This document shows, one piece after another, positions 1-23,672 of a stretch of DNA of 64,000 bases. The notes below the pieces were generated by a model, which was given only the letters and a program-made list of their open reading frames with translations, searched no databases and had not been told where the DNA came from. Made by a program: the position numbers and the translations under genes. This stretch comes from Taeniopygia guttata (lineage: Eukaryota > Chordata > Aves > Passeriformes > Estrildidae), in NCBI RefSeq assembly GCF_048771995.1, contig NC_133032.1:18181001-18245000 (forward strand), read 5' to 3'. Position 1 is the stretch's first letter. Each line of letters starts with the position of its first letter.

Positions 1-3000
1 TTACCCTAAAGCCTTTTGTAAATCAAACAGCCCAGGGCGTTTGTCATTTGATTATTTATTTCAAATAAGCTCCTTTAATATGATGGCATTTCAACATGAC
101 ACTTTTACACTTTATCTACAGCATAATTTTGCCAGTTACAGAATTCCCCCTGTCCTAAGATCTAGATAATAAATGTGGAATTATTGGGCACAAGTTACAG
201 AGCCAGCTACGTTATAATGGCATCTCAGCAAGCTGTTTTCCCCTCACTGCTAGTGGTTTTATTGTTTGGTTAGTCCGAGTATCATTGCTAATGCACACTT
301 CTTTCTTTAATTTTTGTCAGAAGGGTTCAAGAAAATAAAATTTTGAAAATACAGATAAAAAATAGACATAGCAGGTTATGGAATAAAATAGAATCTAATG
401 GTTCGAGATTTAATTAACAAACAAAGAAGAGCAGAACAAAAAGAGAAAAATATGTGTGTAGGAAACTATTCATCTTTATAGCAATCCAAAATGCAGGATT
501 ATTTTCCATATTACATATCTGGTACGAATATAAAATATTGTAAAAAATACACATTTTAAATAGAGATACAGTTAGTAGAAAGAAGCAATTGTGTCACCCT
601 GAATAAAACTGAAATATACAAAGGGAAATATACAAGGTTTTAAGTAATTTTAATTGAGCTAGCTGCTAAAAATGGTTTGATCGCTCTCATTTCCTGAATC
701 GCAGCTCTCAGACATAGCTCCTGAGAAACAGCAGTCATGGAAAATTGATCTAAAGTTTCTGATAGATGGAGTGGAATGGACATAGTCACAAGAGTTTGGT
801 GCTATTTCCAAATATTTGCTGGAGATTACTAAACCTGTACCAGGCTGGTATATACATATGTATCTTTTTATTTCAAACTAGCTTATGGACAGATTGGTGT
901 ATTACTTCAAGCGCTCCTTTATCAATTATTAAAATTAATATGGGAGAGTGCAAACTGAAGCAGCTGATATGTCTGCATGCCTTGTGTAGCTGCCATGGGA
1001 AAAGGCAGGCAGAAAGCTTTCGCAAACCCTGCAACCAAGTCCTGTAGAGACTGCCAGAGTTCGGGGGCACAAACCACTTGTCTGGCACAATCTGTAGCGA
1101 AAAGGGTCTGTAGGATTTGTTGTTTCTGGAGTGTGTGTGTGTATACAAATATACAGATGCACATATATATGTCTGTATATATCTATTAAGAGTTATAACA
1201 ATTACAGAAATAAAGCAAATGCTGTAGCAAAATCATACTAAAAGTAATCAGTGTATTGGCTCTATGTATTTTTCAATTAATTAAGTAAAAGGTTTTCATG
1301 CACCCTGCACTGCATGAAAGAATTGCCAAAATGTTACCAGACTTTAGTATATTATCCTGTCTCTGTTCAGCAAAGCTCAGCAATTAAAAATCAAATTCAG
1401 AGATGAAAACAATTGTTTCCAAATGAAGAAGATAGCAGAAGCTGCAGTTGCTTGCACAATTGGCAAGTGTCTCCAGTAACACTTGCCCATGTTTAAATAT
1501 ACCACATTTCTGCAACACAGACAATAGAATTGAATGTTAAACAGCGTTTTGGCCTAAAGCTCACATGAACGATTTTCTGTGTAGCACTCTGGACTTCTTA
1601 TCAAAATTGCAGTCTGAGTCCTTTTTAAAGTATGAAACACAAACATGGCCAAGTCAACTCCATGTTCAAAACTATGACAGTACTAACATTTAATTAATAA
1701 TGAGACCATTTGTTTGTGCAATCTCAGAGTTTTATAACAAATATATTTAGTTCAGTGAATTGGCTCCATTAACATTACTATTCTGGAGACTAGAGTTCAA
1801 GATCAATTTCATAGTCACATCTTAAACTTTGTGAAATACTAAAAAACACTTTGGACAGTTTTACCAACAATATTTACCTACTTTAAGATTCACTTCACAA
1901 ACATATGCTGTATAAGAATTGAACAATAAAAACCTCCAACAAACCCACAACAACAACAAAAAAAAAGGATGATGAAGTGAAACTGACATTCCAACCACAT
2001 AAATATATAAAAGCTAACAGCCTTTCCCACCGTTTTTTGTTTGTTTTTTTTAAACAAAGAGGAGAGCACACATTTGCCAACGTTGCTAGCAAAAAGAAGA
2101 GTATGTTAGCCATCTGCATAGATGACTGCATTTGCTACATAACGTGAAAGTTCATCTGACTATGAAACTACATGAGCCAGGACAGATATGAGTGTTTCAA
2201 ATGCTACCTTTTCACTTAAGGAAATGGGTGACCCAAAACAGGGAGCAATATTTTACTAGACAACCTGAAAACACTAATAGAAAACTGTTTTCCTGAAATA
2301 AAAAATTACTAATTTATCTAAGCCCTCAAACTTGTGTATCATTTTCATCTGCAACAGTGAATCTTTGTAAAATGTGTATCTCACTCATTTAATGGTTTAA
2401 TTTCAGGGCAGTAAGCATAGTGTTATAAGATTATTACATTCTGTACAGTTGATTACACATAGGGGAGGGTGATCATGAACTGAAACTGTTGAATTCAAAT
2501 GTGATCTGCCTGTGGCTGTGCAACCAAATGAACTGCAAGACAATCAGCCCCCATGAGTTACACTTAGATGTGAAATGAATCAAACTAATAAAGGAATTCT
2601 TCGAATGTGGTGAGGTAGCTCCTGTGTCAGCTACAGAAACCTTTGAAACTAAGAGACATATTTAGCTAGTACCATTGATGATCTCTCTGTATTGTCACCT
2701 GAGAGTGATAGAGGCAAGAGAACAAACAACATACAGGAAGAATTTTATTTTAAACAAAAAGTTAAATTGTGTGGTCTACTTTGTTGAGAAATGGAAGATG
2801 AGAAATTCTTGGCTTTGGCCTCAGCGCAAGGAATAGTTGGTGTTTTATGGGATTTTCAGTGAGTTTTACTTTCTGTGTAAACATCTACCTTCTCAAAGAT
2901 ATAGACATTATCTAAAAACTTGTTTCAATCTTTGTACATGACAGCAGTGAGAATTTCTAGATCCATTGGGAATTTCTCTATGCAGTAGGATTATTATGTT

Positions 3001-3650
3001 TAGTTAATCAAACAAATTTGGAAACTTTTGTATGGATGATTATATATATATATTTTTAGAAACATCAGGGTTAAAGTAATAGCTAATACTAAATTTTCCA
3101 GTGATCAGCAAAACCTCATCAAGTGTCTTACTCTTTTACACAGGATGAAGATATTTTTAAATAAGTGCCAACTCCTGTTAAGGTCGGGTCATCGTACTAA
3201 AACAGATACTGGTACTAGTGAGAGGATAACCGAGACTGAAGAAACCTTGATGTGGTGGGTTACTTTAATAGTAGATTTTTATAACACTGCTTTTCCTGAT
3301 GCCATTATTCTGGTAAGGAAACATTTTTAATGTATGTGCCTAACGATGCTTCTTTCTATACGAAATTCTCGCAGAATACTCTTCCTCCTGAACTCTCTAT
3401 GCTCGTTTATGATGACAAGCGCCATTCAAAGGCAATGCCTCTCAATGGGGAAGTTTGTGAAACTTACAGCTTGGACTTGTTTTGATATTTATCCGGAAAC
3501 TGACTAAGCTACGCTCAGTTCCGAGGGTGAGCGCTGAACGAGCTCTGAAGAATCAATCTTCAGCTGCCTCCTTGTAGCATTTTCAGCGTAAAACAGTAAG
3601 TAGAGACAAATAACTTCTCTCAGAAGGTCCTGTTCACCTCGGGCACACCC
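1..3650. other. Upstream intergenic DNA, no gene seen
   Basis: AT-rich sequence upstream of HNRNPA3. Open frames are short and lack recognisable domains or flanking splice sites. Simple-sequence patches occur at about 1130-1190 (GT/TA-rich) and 3042-3056 (TA-rich). I recognise no CR1 LINE or LTR element. Confidence 0.6.
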
Positions 3651-4229
3651 CAATACTCCTGCAGACGCCCCTGTAAGTGGGGCGTCTTCTCACGTTCTTT
3701 TCTCTCCCAGCAAGCGCCCGCGGGCGGCCTGCGCATCCCGGTGCCCAGCGCTCCCTCACGGGGCCCCGGGGCCCGGCCCGAGCGGCGGGGGCGGGGCGGG
3801 GGCGGCCCCAGCGAGGGGAGGCGGGGCCGCCCCGCGCGCCCGTCGCGGCTGCGCCGGCGCCGCCACCCCCATAGCGGGCGGCGGTCTGTGCGCGGGGCCG
3901 GCGGTCGGCGTGGGACCGACGAGGGCGGGAAGGCGCTGTCGCTGAACGCCGGCACGGTGATATCTTCTCTTTCCTCGCCTCCCTACCCTTCTCCGCATCT
4001 TCCCTCTCCCCACCTTCCTGGGCTCCCGACCCTTTTTTGTCCTGGCGGGGAGGGCGCCGCGCGGACGGGGGGGGGGGAGGAGGGGGATGGGCGGCGGGCG
4101 CTGAGAAGAAAAGCGGTAACGGCCGCAGCGCGCGCGCCGCCCCGAGCCCGCCTTGCCGCCACGTGACCCGCCCCCTCCTCTCCCGCCCGGCTCCATATTG
4201 GCGCTGCGCTGGCCCAGCCCGGGCGCAAA

Positions 4230-14708
<10,479 letters not shown>

Positions 14709-14794
14709 GTAGGTGTAATCTATATTTATAATGATGATGAATAATGTACAACTGTTCACTGAGAGTAATAATTTTCTTATCCTGTATTCAACAG

Positions 14795-15165
14795 GCTACA
14801 GTTCTTAGCAGGAGAGAGAGCGAGGAGTTGTCAGGAAAGCTGCAGGTTACTTTGAGACAGTCGTCCCAAATGAATTAGAGGAACTGTAAAATCTGCCACA
14901 GAAGGAACGATGATCCATAGTCAGAAAAGTTACTGCAGCTTAAACAGGAAACCCTTCTTGATCAGGACTGTCATAGCCACAGTTTGCAAAAAGTGCAGCT
15001 ATTGATTCATGCAATGTAGTGTCGATTAGATGTACATTCCTGAGGTCTTTCTCTGTTGTAGCTTTGTCTTTCTTTTTTCTTTTTATTTTCCCATTACATC
15101 AGGTATATTGCCCTGTAAATTGTGGTAGTGGTACCAGGAATAAACAAATCAATGAATTTTTAACT
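14795..15165 (+). other. HNRNPA3: HNRNPA3 3' UTR exon
   Basis: Acceptor ATTCAACAG at 14794. AATAAA at 15139-15144 is followed by a U/GU-rich stretch, so the first mRNA end is near 15165. The 3' UTR intron is 14709-14794. Confidence 0.75.
15139..15144 (+). terminator. HNRNPA3: HNRNPA3 proximal poly(A) signal
   Basis: Canonical AATAAA followed about 30 nt later by a U/GU-rich region. Confidence 0.75.
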
Positions 15166-18100
15166 TTTCAATATTTGTGTAGTTCAGTTTTTCCACATTT
15201 AGTACAGAGAACTCTATAACAGAACTGAAATGTAGTTTAGGGTGTTTCCTTGTTAGTTAATAGAGAAGATAAATGCATTTTTCAATTACTATTTTGTATT
15301 AATTTAAAGTTAACAATAGAAACACCTATTGATTTGCAGTCTTAAGGGGTCTAGTCTCAGTGTATATACGTAACTGTCGTTGACATGAGTTACATAGGCA
15401 TACAGAGGGAAAACATCTGTATGTTGCATTATAGTTTGTTTAGATGTATAACTAGGATTTGAGTTACTCAAATTAGTGTTTGTGAATCATAGAACTAAGC
15501 TTTATCTTAATGAAAATTTCAAATTACTTTTTGGTTTGTGCATATTTTTTTTAATTTGTAGTTCTGTATTAGTACTAGCGCTTCAAGAAAATAAGGCATG
15601 ATAAATATTTTAACAAGACCAACTTTAGACACATGAAAGCTGTCTCCCGTCTCATTTGAGATGCGTAAGGGATAACTGAAGTTGTTTAAGTCTTGGGTGG
15701 AGAGAAAACTTTGCTTTTTACCTTTATATTTATTGTAATTCCCGAGAAGTTAAGGTGGGGGGAATCAAGTGCCTGTTTCCTTGGGATATACAATGATTCT
15801 GTTTCAATAAAACTATACTTTGGGGAGGGTGGCTTGGAATTTTCATCCCCTTTGTCCCCGTTTCCTTCTCCCTCGCACCAGACTGCACTGTTTCAATTAA
15901 ATGAGGTGTCATAGTGAGAGTAATAGGTATGTTCCTCAATAATTTATTGGCTATATACTTTCTTGCATGCACCCTAGGCAATTTTCTGGACACATGCTTC
16001 TGACTGAGAGCCAAGGGTAGCACAGGTGTAATCACTGACAGTCCCAGGTAATGCGCTCCAAAAACCCATTCCCCATGGGCTCTTAAATAGTAGAGTCCTT
16101 GAGCTGTTTCCCTGGCAGACATTGTGCTCAGCTGAGAGCTCAAAGATAAAACATGATCTAGTTGTATTTTACCAACTAGAAGCACGCCCACAACGTAGAG
16201 GGGTACAGTCCCGAGTTCCCACAGGTAGAATGATAGTGTTCTACAACTGGATTTGGTGCAGCGGAGTAGAGAATCTGACCAGTACATGTGGCTAGAAATT
16301 GTACTTCATTCTCACTTCTGACCTCCAAATTAAGGCACTGCAGTCTGTGCTGTCCTCATCTGATGTGAATTCTCTTGACTATTGCCAGGCCAGTGCTTGC
16401 TGTCAATTCAGACTCAGAAGAGTAGGGAGCCAGTCAATAAAAGAAATACTCAGACACTTGGCAATATGTATTGGAATTACTCACACCTGTTTCACTTCTG
16501 GGTCAATGTTCAGTATAAGGTAAATGCAATTCCAGTGTAGGAGTGAATCTGCAAAGATGTATGAAATGGCTTAAGGCATAATCAGTCATATTAATGAATT
16601 ATAATTTTTAAGAAGTGGTAGAAAAATAAGTGTGTTGTTTGAAAAAAATTAAACATATGTTATTTAAACACTGTTATTTGAGTGTATTTAGACTGCAGTA
16701 CGCTAAAACAAGGAACCAGTGTCAAGATGGTAGCCTCCAAAATGGATTTCAAAGTCTGCTTATTCTTGTCTGTGGAGTTCTGAAAGATCTCAAAAGTTAA
16801 AGCAAGAATTGGTGGTTTAGTGAACTCTTCTGTTGTACGTGTTCATTTGGGCTTGGGGTGGGGGGGAGGCTGTACTTCAATAAAGGCATTTTTTAAACAA
16901 CCCATTTGGAGTTTGAAAACGTGGGAAACTAAACCACAACTCACTAGGGAGTGAGACACGTGAGACACCTGACTTCTGACTTGCTTTGTACATTACTATG
17001 CTAGAAGATGTGTAGACTTGCACCTGGGTCCTGCATCTGATTGCAGGGACAACTGGAGGATGGGGTTGATGTCCCTTCTGACAATTGATCTGGTATTTTC
17101 TAAATTTTTTTAGAATGTATTGACAGTGTTGTTTTTAACAGGGCCTCTTGTAGCTGTACTGTGACTACAATGTTAACTTTGAAAAATAGTGTCATAATAA
17201 ACTTTATGAACAAGATCTGTATGCAACCTTTTAAGAGATGGATGTAAGTGACCGCTTTGTAGGTGGGTGGGGTAGCTTAGCTGTTGTTTGTGACGTGGAA
17301 GAGTGTTAAGCCATGAGGACAGTGATCCGCCAGCTTTACTGAACCTAGGATGTACTTCTTTGATCCATACATTGCTAAGGAGACTCGTAAGACAGGACTT
17401 CAGCAGCCTATTGAGTATGGAGAAGTCAGCCTAATTAAAGAATGACAAGGCAGCAGGAGCAACAGCTTCAACTTCCAGAAAAGTGAAGGAATAAGATACT
17501 GTGCTGATAGTGAGCAGCTTTCCCAAGGCTAGTTAAATCTGCTTATCACAGCTGAAATATCGAAGAAAGTCTAGCAAGAGTTCTTCACCTTTTGGAACCT
17601 CCTTGAGTGATAGCTACTTGAGTTGACTCAAAATCAATAGGTCTAGCATTTAGACCTGAAAGGAAGGGCAATGAGCATAGGTAAGGTTTGCCTTTAAAAT
17701 TTTTCATGAATTACAAAGAGTGGTGGGAGGGTTTTAAACAAGGTAAGAGTAATTTCTTTAATTTTCAGGTTGAATGAGAAGCTGCTGCTTGACAAAATGG
17801 GGAATGTCTTGCACATCCTCTTCAAATGAAGGTTTCTGACTGGGTAAGATTTGTAGTGTATAGTAAAATGTGTTTAACCCCTATTTTCTTCTAGGCTTTC
17901 CTTTGACACAGTCCCTTAATATCAAGGGAAGCCATAAGTACTAAGCAGCAGATATTCCAGCATATGCTATCCAGTGTTTCCTGATCTGGATGTGTGCTGC
18001 TTGCTGGCACATTTCCTATTCAAGAATCTTCTGTTCCTGGCAGATACAAAACTGTTTCGTGTCTGAGGTCGACAAGACTGTGATGTTTTGAAACAATGTG

Positions 18101-20290
18101 TTGTGGTTACTGTGGAGTGTGCTGGGGAGGTGCCGCAGAGAAGCCCAGAAGGGCAGTGACACTGAAGTCATTCTTCGGCTCTCAGCAGCGAGTGACCTGA
18201 TGCTGCTGCTTGCACCTGCTCTGGGAGGGAGTTGGGTATTGTGCAAGCTGGGATTTCCCTCCTAGGCAGTGAATCTTGGCTTACCAGGTGATGTATTTAC
18301 CTGTACAAATCAAAGAGCTCCCTTTCAGATTCTGGGTGCTTTCAGGCAGGGTAATTGAGGATAATACTGTCATGATACCCCGCTGAAATCACAATGGCAT
18401 TTGTACAGGCAAATGGAATGGTAATAAAACCTCATGGGATCTTGATTTTACACAGACTGGAACATGTATTATTTCTTTTTCTGCATCTTTGATTATTACA
18501 GGTCCATTTTATAAAGTACTTCAGCATCTATTTAAACTTCCCAATATGTTTCTGAGCCTATGCATTCTTAGGAGGTCAATTTCTATTTTAGTGTTGGTTA
18601 TACTTCAGTTGCTCTGAAAGTAGTCAAATGGAACCCGCCTAATCAGAGGCAGAGGCATGTTCACAAACTGTTTCAAGTACTTAGACTTTTTACCTGCTGC
18701 CTGTAGACTCCCAGAAAGTAATTCCTGACTTTGTAATACACAGTTAACTGTAATTTGGAAGTAACATATAGAGATTTTCATAAAAACAGAAGCTACTTAA
18801 TTGAAAATCTCATTATAACTGCATGTACTTTTTAAAAAACATTTGAGACAAGTTTGTGCTTAGCCAAGGTTGAGCCTAAATCTGAAACTGCAATACAGTC
18901 ATGTTGCCTTAGTGTAATGTGCCAGCTTGTTGCTGAGATGACAGCTTGCTTTTTTAAGCCTAGGAGTGGGAAACCTGTGATTTTGCTCTGCTTGGCAGAG
19001 CTCCTGCAGGCATCTGTGCAGCAACAGGTAATGGGCAACAGCACTGCCCCTCTGGTAGGCAAATGCTCTTGCACCTCCAGTAGTCTTTGGAATTTTTTTA
19101 ACAGTAAAATTTTGAAAATGTTTTAACAAAATTAATTTTTAACAAAAACTTTGTAGTTTGCCTTGGTAGTAGGCCTGTGTATAGAGTAAAGCTGTACCTT
19201 TCTTTAATACGAGAGGATTCCACATTGCTGCAGATTTGTTGTGTGCTCTGGATGGCTCTTTTTGCACCATATATAGAAGTAGATAATCACTGTTAGAATT
19301 ATTTTCAGAGTTTGATTTATAACACTCTTGTTAAGATTAATTTGCTTAAATTCAGTTATTTATAGCCAAATCTGTTCAGAAATAACTGACCAAAATAAAC
19401 ACATTCTTAAGGGATTACTAGGTCAATTGTATCTCTGTCCAAGAGGCACTTTTAAAGAGTTAAGAATTTTATTTCAAGGCCATGTTTTTGTTTACTGGCT
19501 TCTGTTGAAAATAGCAGCTTTAAATGGAGATGGGGCTGTAAAGATGGAAAACTAACGGACATTGGTCCCTAAGCTACAGTTGTACAGCAATTATCAAAAA
19601 TATAATTTTTGATAAACAAAAATTATACTTCAGGTAGAGAAGGGGGTTCCACCAAAAGCAGCCCAGATTGATGGAGGTAACTACGCTATTACAGAAAACC
19701 AAGATTAAACACAGCATCTTAACTTTTATATCCTTTCAACACTTAAGGTTCTTAATCTTTTCAAGCATGGATTGTGTGATGTATTGATGTGCTGTCTTTG
19801 GTTCCTGTGTTTAAGACATTAACGTGGTTTTCATGTACTGTCTACACTGAGGTGAAATATTCACAAATCAGTCTGTGGTCTCTGACAAGTGTGTGTATCT
19901 TAAAATTGTGTGGAGCATGTAAGATCTTGAGTATCACTGAAATTCACATATCTGATGGATGATTCTTTTTCTGCTGTGGGTGCTACAGGTTGACATCTCT
20001 CTCTCTTAGCTTTTCCTGAACTAAAGTAATCCAAGTATCTCCACAGAAGAAAAAATGGCCTTCATGTAGAAGATAATATCGCAAGATTGGAAAAAGAAAA
20101 AAATGGTGTAACTGGCAAAGACTTCAAGAGCAATGATGCTAGTGTGCTGACATCTTGAAACTTGTGGTTAAACAAGTTAAAATAGTGTGAAAATTTAAAA
20201 TTTCAGTATAGTCCATAATGGATTAAAATTTGTAAAAATATTTCGATTTTGTATCAGAATAAAGTGTATATTTGTCAAATGACTTACAAT
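15166..20290 (+). other. HNRNPA3 3' flank, possible extended 3' UTR
   Basis: No protein-coding exon recognised. Further AATAAA hexamers occur on the + strand at 15806-15811, 16436-16441, 16879-16884, 17196-17201 and 20258-20263. The ones at 17196 and 20258 have GU-rich sequence downstream. Long 3' UTR isoforms are plausible. A 185-codon open frame on the - strand (15730-16287) has no recognisable domain. Confidence 0.45.
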
Positions 20291-21414
20291 CTAAAATGCG
20301 TTGGCATCACCTTTTTTTAGTGCTGTGCAGAACACTTAAGTGGTCTAGAATTATTGCAACACATTTTCTTACAGGATCATCTTTCCAACTTGGGACTGCA
20401 AGCCGAAACCCCTTGGTTCAGGCCATCTTTTCAGCTTTATTCTTAACAGTTTTAAGTTGGGATGTTTTGATCAAGAAGCAAATGGTCTCTGTGTGGCAGC
20501 TTGTCACTGCATGAGGTCAGCAGTCACTCAGAGTTGGGAGCACACCCTGTACCTCAGTAATAATACTAATAAAATGAAGGTTAAAGTTTGCAATCTGATG
20601 TTTTTATATATATCAGTAATGTGGATTTTCTTAATGATATTAAGGGGTTTGACGTGAAGAACACTGGTTTAAACTGAATTCAAGTTGTCACAGACCAAGT
20701 TAATTTAGGCTGATTCTTCACCTGATGAAATTCAAACAAGGCTGCTGTGTTAACTGCAGGTTTTTTGTTGTTGCACTTTCGTTTTTGTAATGGGAGAAGT
20801 ATTATCTTTTGGACAAATCAATGGTACAAATACAGCAGTCCCTGCAAAGACTGTAAGGATGCTGTTTGCCTTTGGCTTTCACATTAGTGAACAAATTAAG
20901 GAACAAATGGAAGTGCAAGGCAGGAGTTTACTGAGATGTCTATTTTATAGCAAATTTGTAATTAAAAGTATTTATAGAGCAGCTGTAGAGAGAATTTTCT
21001 CTGACAGATATTTGATAGCGTAGTAATGGCAAGGGGAACCCAGGAGTGTTTTAGGTGCTCTGTACTTTGCCATCAGCCCCTGCCTGTGTTTAAGAGTTCC
21101 TGTGTATCAGTGTTGACTGTTCAGGGCCATGGGTCTGCTTTCTCCTTGATGCCTATGCTATAAAATTGCCATCTTCAAATATGAATTAGTCGTCTTGCTT
21201 TAAGTGGCAGCAGTGTCTTGCATTCCCCCAGTGCCCACCCATGATATGGACCATCAGTGGTAAGAAAAAAATCACTTCAGATCAAGCATGACTTAGAACT
21301 TCTTGCACAGGGATGAAGATGGTTTTTAATGTTCAGATCAACATGTCTTACAAATTATGCATTTTCTGTATTGAAAAAATACATAACAATCAGGCGCAGT
21401 AAGTCCTTTGGGTA
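20291..21414. other. Convergent intergenic gap between HNRNPA3 and NFE2L2
   Basis: AT-rich DNA between the furthest plausible HNRNPA3 poly(A) site and the NFE2L2 poly(A) signals. No gene or recognised repeat seen. Confidence 0.5.
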
Positions 21415-22108
21415 GTAAAGAAAACCATGCTATTTATTTGCCCATTTTTTATTTTATAAATCATAATTTAAACTCCACAAGCTTTTCAATTCACTGAGCA
21501 GAGTTTCCAAACAGGGCAGGTGGATGTAGTTTTCCATAAGCACCAAAGTAACAGCAGGGACAGGTGATGCTCATTCATTGAAGTCAGAGGCACAGTAGTG
21601 TATTTCTAGGAGAATTGCTCAAAAGCCTACAGAAATTTTAGCTGGAAAAAGGCACAATGCTGGCAATGCTTTAACAGATTTTAAATGCCTTTGGAGAAAA
21701 GGCATGAATTCTCATTAATTTAAATAGTGTTCAAGGAGGAAAACAAAAATGTGAGCTTAGCATAGACTTGAAACTGTGTTACACAGTCTTTCCAAAGGTT
21801 AAAATGAAGCTGAATGAAGCATTAGTAGTGCTGACACTGCTGTGTGATTGATAATTATGCTACAGGAAGACTTAGCCTTGGAAAACAAGCAAGGATTTCT
21901 CTCCTGTGTATGAAGTAGAGTTTAAAAAGTTTAATGAGCTGATAAAGCAAAATCAAACACTGAGTGTCAACTTTTATACTAAATTAATATATTAAATATA
22001 AAGCAAATATAAATGTGTAAGAAAAATGGGGAACACTATTGGATATTTATAAAAAATATAAGAAGCCATCCTGGTTGTCTTGCAAGAAATTATATTCAGA
22101 AGGCTAAA

Positions 22109-22143
<35 letters not shown>

Positions 22144-22469
22144 AATCTATGAATATAACAATAGATAGGAACAGTATATAAATATGGCATATTTAAATAT
22201 TTACATATATATGGAAACTAGTCAAAGTGGTGCTATAGGAAGGAAATGTCTGTTATAAAGTCAGATTAAAAATTTTCTATATGCCCATCTGCATTTGACT
22301 AATTTTCAACTTTCATCTTCCATAAACTAATTAACAACTTTAAAATTATCATTGCATAGACTTACTTGACAAATATTACTTAATTCTGTATTCCACCTCA
22401 CAGTAAAAACGATCATGATAATAATACAAAACTAGTAACTCAGCGAACAGGAGCCAGCTGTACTGCCCT
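21415..22469 (-). other. NFE2L2: NFE2L2 3' UTR (distal end tentative)
   Basis: AU-rich sequence following the stop codon. AATAAA signals on the - strand lie at 21448-21453 and 21433-21438, giving a 3' UTR of about 1.05 kb. An ATTAAA near 21929 could end it earlier. It contains a (TA)n tract at 22112-22141. Confidence 0.55.
22112..22141. repeat. (TA)15 microsatellite
   Basis: Uninterrupted TA dinucleotide repeat of about 30 bp, within the presumed NFE2L2 3' UTR. Confidence 0.95.
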
Positions 22470-23672
22470 TCAAAGCTTAGTCCCTGACTGCCTGCTCTTA
22501 GGAACAAGAAAGACATTGCCATCTCTAGTTTGCTGCAGTGAATATTCACTAGGAGAGTAAGGCTTTCCGTCTTCATCACGCAGCATGCTGAAGACCTCGA
22601 GGTACAAGGTGGTTAATTGCTTTTTCATTTGATAAAGGCTTCTGTCATGCTCTCCTTTTTCCTTAAGCAATTTCTCTTTCTCATCTTTTAGGTTACTCAA
22701 ATCATGCTCCAGTTCTACTATATTTTCCAGTTTTCTTTTACGGCAATTTTGAGCAGCCACTTTGTTCTTGCCTCTCCTGCGTATATCTCGAATAAGTGTA
22801 AGCTGGGCTTCATTGAACTGCTCCTTAGACATCATTTCACTGAAGTCCGCAACAGGGAGATTGATGATTTTTTCAACAGGAAAAGGGATCTGCAGAGCTC
22901 TTGCTCTTTGCTCATCTCTCGTGAGATGAGCATCAAGGCGGCCTGGAGGTTTATCTTTTGTGAAGGGAGCTTTGGGTTGGCCGGGAGCAGGAGGGGGTTC
23001 TTTCTTTGGTGTGGCTGTACGTGGCAAACTTGGTGTTTGAGTGCTTGGCCCTAAGGAAGAAAGCACTTGATCCTGGAGGTGCAAAGAGTACACACCAGCA
23101 CTGTTCTGCAGCCTACTTCCAGGAGCACTGTCCGTGTCTTCCATGTCAGAATCGCTGCAACCCAGAGTCTTATCTGCACAGGCAGATGATTGCACAGAGT
23201 GTTCCGGCGATGCTACGCTGGAACTTGCATTCAGTGAAATACCAGAGTCAGAATCGGTACCTTCTGCTCTGGTCCCTGAGCGGTTGCCATTAAAAGCTTT
23301 ACACAGTGCAAAGTCAGAAAGATCAATAGGTTCACTTAGAATCTCTGCCAGAGATTGACTGATAGTGTTCGTTGCTGCTGCATCACCGTTCACCTTTGTA
23401 TCAATAAATGTACTGTAAAAATCCTCACAGAAATCAGAGTTTGAAGGGGATGTGTCATTTAAAGAGTTCACACTCAGCTGGCTGGTGTCTTCTGGTGGCA
23501 AAATGCCCGAGAAGGTGCCCTCCATACCATCCAGGAAATCTGGACTGCAGTCTTTTTTCAGCATGGGTAATGAGCTGCAGTAACTGTAGCTGTTGTGCAT
23601 CTCAGCTGGCTTTGGTTCTGGGCTCGTGACTGTGCTCACCTCAGCCAGATTATCATTTTCAATGTTCAGGCA
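22470..23672 (-). CDS. NFE2L2: NFE2L2 exon 5 (last), Neh5 end, Neh7, Neh6, Neh1, Neh3
   Basis: Begins after acceptor CATCTAG with [11 protein letters not shown] and ends at a TGA (22470-22472). Codes residues 191-590. Contains both beta-TrCP degrons, the CNC domain with [19 protein letters not shown], the zipper and [20 protein letters not shown]. The last residues SRQSGTKL differ from the human KKPDVKKN end. The exon is open throughout. Confidence 0.98.
   Translation of the reverse strand, partial: CLNIENDNLAEVSTVTSPEPKPAEMHNSYSYCSSLPMLKKDCSPDFLDGMEGTFSGILPPEDTSQLSVNSLNDTSPSNSDFCEDFYSTFIDTKVNGDAAATNTISQSLAEILSEPIDLSDFALCKAFNGNRSGTRAEGTDSDSGISLNASSSVASPEHSVQSSACADKTLGCSDSDMEDTDSAPGSRLQNSAGVYSLHLQDQVLSSLGPSTQTPSLPRTATPKKEPPPAPGQPKAPFTKDKPPGRLDAHLTRDEQRARALQIPFPVEKIINLPVADFSEMMSKEQFNEAQLTLIRDIRRRGKNKVAAQNCRKRKLENIVELEHDLSNLKDEKEKLLKEKGEHDRSLYQMKKQLTTLYLEVFSMLRDEDGKPYSPSEYSLQQTRDGNVFLVPKSRQSGTKL

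Noticed and set aside
15730-16287. 185-codon open frame antisense to the HNRNPA3 3' flank
   Set aside because: No recognisable domain, no splice context and no promoter. Length is compatible with chance in a 64-kb window.
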